Source: Betaproteobacteria bacterium HGW-Betaproteobacteria-14 (lineage in GTDB: Bacteria > Pseudomonadota > Gammaproteobacteria > Burkholderiales > Rhodocyclaceae). Taken from it: 64,000 nucleotides of DNA. The notes beneath the pieces are model-generated. The model did not search any database, was not told the origin of the DNA, and saw nothing but the letters and a program-made list of their open reading frames with translations. Positions within the stretch are counted from its first letter, which is position 1; every line of letters starts with the position of its first letter. This document shows, one piece after another, positions 56,735-64,000 of the stretch. The DNA lies in assembly GCA_002840845.1 (NCBI GenBank), contig PHCS01000003.1, positions 43,487-107,486 on the forward strand. The letters run 5' to 3'. The position numbers and the translations under genes were made by a program.

Positions 56735-57534
56735 ACCGGGCGGAGGCACTGCAGGAAGCGCGCGCGGCGATCCCGCTGCGCGAAGCGCGGCTGCTGCTGT
56801 GCCATGTCCTCTGTGCGTCGCATGCCGAACTGGAGGCGCATGCGGAAGCGAAAGTCAGCCCCCACGATACGGCGAGCTTCAGAGACAGGGTCGTGCGCCG
56901 CGCCGCAGGCGAGCCGTTGGCCTACCTCACCGGCCATCGCGAGTTCTATGGACTGGATTTCCAAGTCACGCCGGCCGTGCTGATTCCGCGCGAGGAGACC
57001 GAACTGTTGGTGGACGTCGCCCGCGAAACGCCGGCCCGCCGCATCCTCGACCTGGGCACCGGCAGCGGCTGCTTGGCGATCGCCGTGGCGAAGTACCTGC
57101 CGCAGGCTGAGGTGACGGCCGTCGATGCCTCTGTGGCGGCGCTGGAGGTGGCGCGGGAAAACGCCGCGCGCCATGGCGTTGCCGTGCGCTTCCTGCAGGG
57201 AGACTGGTTCGCCCCGCTTGCTGGCGAGCGCTTCAAGCTGATCCTGGCGAACCCGCCCTACGTGGCCGAGGGCGATACGCACCTGTCGCAAGGCGACGTG
57301 CGCTTCGAGCCGCGCAGCGCATTGGCCGCAGGGCCGGATGGGCTGGACGACATCCGCCGCATCGTCGCGGCGGCAAGCGCCCATCTCGAACCGGGCGGGG
57401 AGCTCTGGTTCGAGCACGGCTACGACCAGGCACAGGCGGTCGAAGCCCTGCTCGCAGGGGCGGGCTTCGTCGGCATAGGGCACCTGAGGGATCTGGCAGG
57501 CATTATGCGCGTCACGGGAGGAGTAAAGCCTTGA
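56731..57534 (+). CDS. prmC: Release factor glutamine methyltransferase
   Basis: PrmC methylates the GGQ glutamine of RF1 and RF2. The 267-aa protein has an N-terminal helical domain ([11 protein letters not shown]) and [32 protein letters not shown]. The SAM motif is [20 protein letters not shown], followed by the substrate-binding NPPY in [16 protein letters not shown] 56731 overlaps the prfA stop by four bases. At 56851-56874 it carries a 19-of-24 match to the dispersed motif in the poorly conserved N-terminal part; this could be chance. Confidence 0.95.
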   Translation: MNRAEALQEARAAIPLREARLLLCHVLCASHAELEAHAEAKVSPHDTASFRDRVVRRAAGEPLAYLTGHREFYGLDFQVTPAVLIPREETELLVDVARETPARRILDLGTGSGCLAIAVAKYLPQAEVTAVDASVAALEVARENAARHGVAVRFLQGDWFAPLAGERFKLILANPPYVAEGDTHLSQGDVRFEPRSALAAGPDGLDDIRRIVAAASAHLEPGGELWFEHGYDQAQAVEALLAGAGFVGIGHLRDLAGIMRVTGGVKP

Positions 57535-57597
57535 CGAGACAGGGCAGCGAACGTTAAACTTGACAAAATTAGTAGGGTTATTTTGAAGGGAACAGCA

Positions 57598-57918
57598 ATG
57601 GACGACGTACAGAACCTCCTCAAGGAACAGGTTTCCACCCACCCGGTGGTGCTCTACATGAAGGGCACGCCGACGTTTCCGCAATGCGGCTTTTCCGCCA
57701 AGGCGGCGCAGATCCTCAAGCAGTGCGGCGTGAAGGACTACTTTGCGGTGAACGTGCTGGAGCATCCCGGCATCCGCGCCGGCATCAAGGATTTCTCCAA
57801 CTGGCCGACCATTCCGCAGCTCTACATCAACGGCGAATTCATCGGCGGATCGGACATCGTCAGCGAGATGTACCAGGCCGGCGAGTTGCAGAAGAAGCTG
57901 GAAGGCATCGCGGCGTAG
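57598..57918 (+). CDS. grxD: Monothiol glutaredoxin (Grx4/GrxD)
   Basis: Monothiol glutaredoxins bind and transfer [2Fe-2S] clusters. The 106-aa protein has VVLYMKGTPTFPQCGFSAKA with the CGFS active site (about residue 29), then WPTIPQLYINGEFIGGSDIVSEMYQAGEL, the glutathione-binding part. ATG 57598 matches the family start DDVQNLLKEQV; an in-frame start 15 bases up is unlikely. Its TAG stop is the first three bases of a family D repeat. It follows prmC by 63 bp. Confidence 0.96.
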   Translation: MDDVQNLLKEQVSTHPVVLYMKGTPTFPQCGFSAKAAQILKQCGVKDYFAVNVLEHPGIRAGIKDFSNWPTIPQLYINGEFIGGSDIVSEMYQAGELQKKLEGIAA

Positions 57919-57970
57919 GTCGGGCTTCAGCCCGACATCGGCGCCAGTGTCGGCCTGAAGGCCGACCTAC
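57915..57970. repeat. Palindromic repeat, family D, overlapping the grxD stop
   Basis: TAGGTCGGGCTTCAGCCCGAC and GTCGGCCTGAAGGCCGACCTA. The TAG at its start is the grxD stop codon. Its right end reaches to 4 bp before the convergent fructosamine kinase-like stop. Confidence 0.9.
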
Positions 57971-57973
57971 GGA

Positions 57974-58854
57974 TCAACCCCGCAGTTCGGCCAGCAGCCT
58001 GTCGATCATCCGTTCCGCCTGGCGCAGGTAGCCTGAACCGAACAGGTTGAGGTGGTTGAGGACGTGGTAGAGGTTGTAGAGCGTCTTGCGCGACTCGTAG
58101 CCTTCTTCGAGCGGCCACGCCTCGCGGTAGGCGGCATAGAACGCCTGCGGGAATCCGCCGAACAATTCCGTCATGGCCAGATCCGTCTCGCGATCGCCGC
58201 AATACACGGCCGGATCGAAGACGGCCGGCGCGCTGCCGCACATCGCCGCATTGCCGTGCCACAAATCGCCGTGCAGCAGGCTCGGCTGCGGGCGGTAGTC
58301 AAGGAAAAAGGCCGGCAGTTTTTCCGCCAATGACATTCCCTTCTCTTGCAGCGCGCGACCGTGCGCGGCGGCGCGCTTCACCTGCGGCAGCAGGCGCGCC
58401 GTTGCGAAGAAATGCGGCCAGCTGTCGTTTTCCGTGTTCATCTGCGGCGTGGCGCCGATGAAGTTGTCGCGGCGCCAGCCGTAATGCGCCCCGTGCCTGC
58501 GATGCAGCTCCGCCAGGGCGTGGCCGAAGGCGATGGCGCTGCCGTGATCGGTGACGGACCGCAGGTCCAGATGCTCCAGCACGAGATACGCCTGCTCTCC
58601 GATTACGCCCGAGCACAGCGGGCGTGGCACGCGGAACGCGCCCGGCTCGGCCAGCGCCTTCAGGCCATCGCTTTCCGCTTCGAACATCGGCAGGGCATCC
58701 GGATCGTTCAGCTTGACGAACCACGTCGCGTCCTCGCCCTCGAACACCTGTGCGCGATGGATGCAGCCGCCGCCCGCCTCGCGGCTGGCACGGACGATGA
58801 ATGGCCGCCCCGAGGCCCGACCGATCTCGGCCGAGATCAATTCCGGAAAAGACA

Positions 58855-58855
<1 letters not shown>
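57974..58855 (-). CDS. Fructosamine kinase family protein
   Basis: The 293-aa protein has the aminoglycoside-phosphotransferase-like kinase fold of the fructosamine-3-kinase family. Features are the N-terminal GGGCIHRAQVFEG and FVKLN (ATP Lys), the YLVLEHLDLRS hinge, the catalytic PSLLHGDLWHGNAA, and metal Asp in FDPAVYCGDRETDLAMTELFGG. Such kinases remove sugar adducts from proteins (deglycation) or act on small metabolites. The start overlaps the upstream kinase-cNMP stop by one base (TGATG), so it is the last gene of the argH operon. Confidence 0.93.
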
Positions 58856-60156
<1,301 letters not shown>

Positions 60157-60163
60157 CGCGCCT

Positions 60164-61444
<1,281 letters not shown>

Positions 61445-61450
61445 GTCGTG

Positions 61451-61514
61451 TAGGTCGGGGTTCAGCCCGAAAGGGGTGCCTGCAAGCAGATGCGTCGGGC
61501 TGAAGCCCGACCTA
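61451..61514. repeat. Palindromic repeat, family D, overlapping the argH stop
   Basis: TAGGTCGGGGTTCAGCCCGA on the plus strand and TAGGTCGGGCTTCAGCCCGAC on the minus strand face each other. The minus-strand TAG is the argH stop codon. Confidence 0.9.
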
Positions 61515-62930
61515 TGACCGAAGGAAATCCCCGTGGGACAAGGCCTTCCTGGCTATTGCGATCGCCGCGCGCACCTGTTCCGGCGCGGTGCCGCCGACAT
61601 GGTCGCGCGAGGCGAGCGAGCCTTCCACGCTCAGCACGGCGAGGGCGTCTTCGCCGATCAGCGGCGAGAAGCGGCGCAGCGCCTCGAGGCCGAGTTCGGC
61701 CAGGTCGCAGCCTTTCTCCTCGGCGGCGCGCACGGCGAGAGCCACCGCCTCGTGGGCGTCGCGGAAGGGCAGACCCTTCTTCACCAGGTAGTCGGCCAGG
61801 TCGGTGGCGGTAGCGTAGCCCTGACGCAGCGCGGCGCGCATGGCTTCGGGACGCACGCGAATGCCGCCGACGAGATCGGCGAAGATGGCCAGCGTGTCGC
61901 GCACGGTATCGACCGTGTCGAAGAGGGGTTCCTTGTCTTCCTGGTTGTCCTTGTTGTAGGCGAGCGGCTGGCCCTTCATCAGCGTCAGCAGGCTCATCAG
62001 GTGGCCGAAGACGCGGCCCGTCTTGCCGCGCGCCAGTTCGGGCACGTCGGGGTTTTTCTTCTGCGGCATGATCGAGGAGCCGGTGCAGAAGCGGTCGGCG
62101 AGATCGATGAAGCCGACGCGCGGGCTCATCCACAGGATCAGCTCCTCGGAAAAGCGCGAGACATGCGTCATGACCAGCGCCGCCGCGGCGGTGAACTCGA
62201 TGGCAAAGTCCCGGTCGCTGACCGCGTCGAGCGAATTCGCGCAGACGCCGTCGAAGCCCAGCTCGCGGGAGACGAATTCGCGGTCGATCGGATAGGAGGT
62301 GCCGGCCAAGGCGGCGGCGCCCAGCGGCAGGCGGTTGACCCGCCGGCGGCAGTCGGCGAAGCGCTCCCGGTCGCGCGCCGCCATCTCGAAATACGCCATC
62401 AGGTGGTGGCCGAAGGTGACCGGCTGCGCCACCTGCAGGTGCGTGAAGCCCGGCATCGGCGTGGCGGCATGCTCTTCGGCCAGGTCGAGCAGGGCCGCCT
62501 GGTAGGCGCGCAGCAGGCCGTCGAGGCCGTCGATCTCCTCGCGCAGCCAGAGGCGGATGTCGGTGGCCACCTGGTCGTTGCGCGAGCGGCCGGTGTGCAG
62601 GCGCTTGCCGGCGTCGCCGACGAGGGCGGTGAGGCGCTTCTCGATGTTGAGGTGCACGTCCTCGTCGTCGAGCGACCAGCCGAAGGCCTCGGTCTCGATT
62701 TCCAGCTTGATGGCGGCCATGCCGCGCTCGATGGCGGCGAGGTCGTCCTTGCCGATGATGCCCTGTTGCGCCAGCATGCGCGCGTGGGCAAGCGAGCCGC
62801 GGATGTCGTGGAAGGCGAGGCGCCGGTCGAAGGAGACGGAAGCCGTGTAGCGCTTGACGAGTTCCGCCACCGGCTCGCCGAAGCGTCCCGACCAGGCCTT
62901 GCCGCTGGAATCGCTGCTGTGATCTGTCAT
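61512..62930 (-). CDS. argH: Argininosuccinate lyase
   Basis: ArgH splits argininosuccinate into arginine and fumarate. The 472-aa protein shows [11 protein letters not shown] at the start, [37 protein letters not shown] and the fumarase/lyase signature [12 protein letters not shown] (about residues 283-294; catalytic Ser in the flexible loop). ATG 62930 (MTDHSSDS) is used; an earlier in-frame ATG at 62948 is possible. Its stop codon is supplied by a family D repeat. It is divergent from algZ with a 36-bp gap between starts. Confidence 0.96.
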   Translation of the reverse strand: MTDHSSDSSGKAWSGRFGEPVAELVKRYTASVSFDRRLAFHDIRGSLAHARMLAQQGIIGKDDLAAIERGMAAIKLEIETEAFGWSLDDEDVHLNIEKRLTALVGDAGKRLHTGRSRNDQVATDIRLWLREEIDGLDGLLRAYQAALLDLAEEHAATPMPGFTHLQVAQPVTFGHHLMAYFEMAARDRERFADCRRRVNRLPLGAAALAGTSYPIDREFVSRELGFDGVCANSLDAVSDRDFAIEFTAAAALVMTHVSRFSEELILWMSPRVGFIDLADRFCTGSSIMPQKKNPDVPELARGKTGRVFGHLMSLLTLMKGQPLAYNKDNQEDKEPLFDTVDTVRDTLAIFADLVGGIRVRPEAMRAALRQGYATATDLADYLVKKGLPFRDAHEAVALAVRAAEEKGCDLAELGLEALRRFSPLIGEDALAVLSVEGSLASRDHVGGTAPEQVRAAIAIARKALSHGDFLRS

Positions 62931-62966
62931 AATCGTCTCGGATACCACTGTGTTTCAGGGCAGCGA

Positions 62967-63885
62967 ATGAGTATACGGCAAAACCTCCAGCCGACACGCC
63001 TGCCGGACTTCGGCAACCTGGGTGTCATGCTGCGCAGCCTGCTGGCGGTGAACCTGCTGGCCCTGTGCGCGGCGCTATGCGGCGGGCAGGCACCTTGCCC
63101 GCTTGCCGTATGGCGCGGCGCTGGCCATCGTGGCGGCGGCCAGTGCATCGGTGACCGTGCTGTTCCAGATCCTGCTCAACCCGCCCGGCCTGCCGCTGCC
63201 GGCCTTGCCGCGCGCAGCGGTGTGGGGCGCGGGCGCGGCGCTGGCCGTGCTGCTGTATTTCGACTTGCGCAACCGCGCCTTTTCGCCGGCAGTGGCGGAA
63301 GCGCGCCTCATGGCGCTGACGGCACGCATCCGCCCCCATTTCCTCTTCAACAGCCTGAATGCCGTGCTGGGCGTCATCCGCTCCGATCCGCGCCGTGCCG
63401 AGCAGGCGCTGGAGGAGTTGTCGGACCTGTTCCGCGTGCTCATGGGCGAGAACAAGGAACTGGTGACGCTGAAGGAGGAATTCGCGCTGTGCAGGCAGTA
63501 TCTCGAACTCGAGCACCTGCGCCTCGGCGAGCGGCTGCGGGTGGTATGGGACATCGACGCCTGCCCGACGGACGCGCAGGTGCCGCCCCTCATGCTGCAG
63601 CCGCTGCTGGAGAACGCCGTCTACCACGGCGTCGAGCCTGCGCCGCAACCGGCGACGGTGACGCTGCGTGCCGCGCGCGAGGGCGAGGAGATCCGCATCG
63701 AACTGTCGAATCCCTATCACGGCGAAAACGCCAACCACGTGGGCAACCGCATGGCGCTGGACAACATCCGCGAGCGGCTGATGCTGTTCTACGATCTCGA
63801 GGCGCGCCTGGAAACCGAGGCGCAGGACGGCCTCTTCCGGGTCGCCATCCGCCTGCCTTACCGCCCTTCCGGAGGAAAAGCGTGA
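62967..63885 (+). CDS. algZ: LytS/AlgZ-type sensor histidine kinase, apparent N-terminal frameshift
   Basis: The main frame (63103-63885) encodes about 260 aa: two hydrophobic stretches (GAALAIVAAASASVTVLFQILL and AVWGAGAALAVLLYF), the His-kinase domain with phospho-His in RIRPHFLFNSLNAVLGVIR, and HATPase with PPLMLQPLLENAVYHGVEP and GNRMALDNIRERL. It is short of the usual first membrane helices. In another frame, an ATG at 62967 opens MSIRQNLQPTRLPDFGNLG and MLRSLLAVNLLALCAAL, which look like that missing start. A one-base shift near 63075-63090 (GGCGGGCAGG) would join them. It may be real or a sequencing error. The response regulator follows, overlapping by four bases. Confidence 0.8.
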
Positions 63886-64000
63886 GTACCGACACCTTGC
63901 GTGTTTTCATTGTCGATGACGAGGCGCCGGCACGGGCGCGCATGAAGGCTTTGCTGGCGGACATCGCCGCCGAGCTGCCCAACGAATGCGTCGGCGAGGC
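63882..64000 (+). CDS. algR: LytTR/AlgR-type response regulator, cut by the window end
   Basis: Only 39 codons are visible: a receiver domain start with LRVFIVDDEAPARARMKALLADIAAELPNECVGEA, where VDDE gives the acidic pair. GTG 63882 overlaps the algZ stop and is preceded by GGAGG. The DNA-binding part lies beyond the window. Assignment as AlgR rests on the EAPARARMK pattern and on the LytS/AlgZ-type partner. Confidence 0.8.
   Translation, partial: MSTDTLRVFIVDDEAPARARMKALLADIAAELPNECVGE

Overview
This window looks like a GC-rich betaproteobacterial chromosome, most likely Rhodocyclales or a close relative. The pointers are a betaproteobacterial gene set (hemA-prfA-prmC-grxD, ubiA, ubiD, an AlgZ/AlgR-like pair), sodium:solute symporter/DUF4212 operons, a groESL operon under both sigma-32 and CIRCE control, and many dispersed palindromic repeats. 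No plasmid, phage or CRISPR genes are visible. The exact genus cannot be fixed from the window.

Layout. 1-8 kb: metY, two small cell-envelope genes, an unassigned 494-aa protein, ridA, recG, ubiA and a DUF3617 protein. 8-18.5 kb: a FixL/FixJ-type two-component pair, a lipoyl-E3 dehydrogenase with an OsmC protein, heme O synthase, a two-subunit heme-copper enzyme with nitric-oxide-reductase-like active-site residues, and its probable copper ATPase. 18.66-24.15 kb: an accessory segment bounded by ~105-bp inverted repeats. It carries an NTF2-like protein, an exported TPR-CHAT protease and a HEPN-LOTUS protein, and is followed by a broken toxin-antitoxin pair. 25-32.7 kb: a complete glutathione-dependent formaldehyde oxidation route (frmA, frmB, gfa) ending in a two-subunit NAD-dependent formate dehydrogenase. 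32.7-44 kb: GNAT, rhlE, a lipid kinase, ubiD, dacB, a PAS-GGDEF protein and groESL. 44-54 kb: an OmpR-type two-component system and two paralogous symporter/DUF4212 operons. 54-64 kb: tRNA-Phe with a truncated copy, hemA-prfA-prmC-grxD, an operon of argH plus two kinase-cNMP proteins and a fructosamine kinase-like protein, and an algZ-like gene with an apparent frameshift leading into algR.

How it fits together. A 31-bp element recurs upstream of the FixL/FixJ-type genes, heme O synthase/heme-copper reductase and formate dehydrogenase. A related shorter element lies upstream of frmA and the osmC-lpdA pair. This suggests one C1/respiratory regulon, perhaps controlled by the response regulator at 9.6-10.2 kb.

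The most novel region is the 18.66-24.15 kb inverted-repeat-bounded segment. It has no transposase, and it pairs a caspase-like CHAT protease with a putative HEPN/LOTUS RNA-acting protein. Several repeat families have also been absorbed into genes: they supply stop codons, C-termini, and a ~52-residue in-frame insertion in the formate dehydrogenase alpha subunit.
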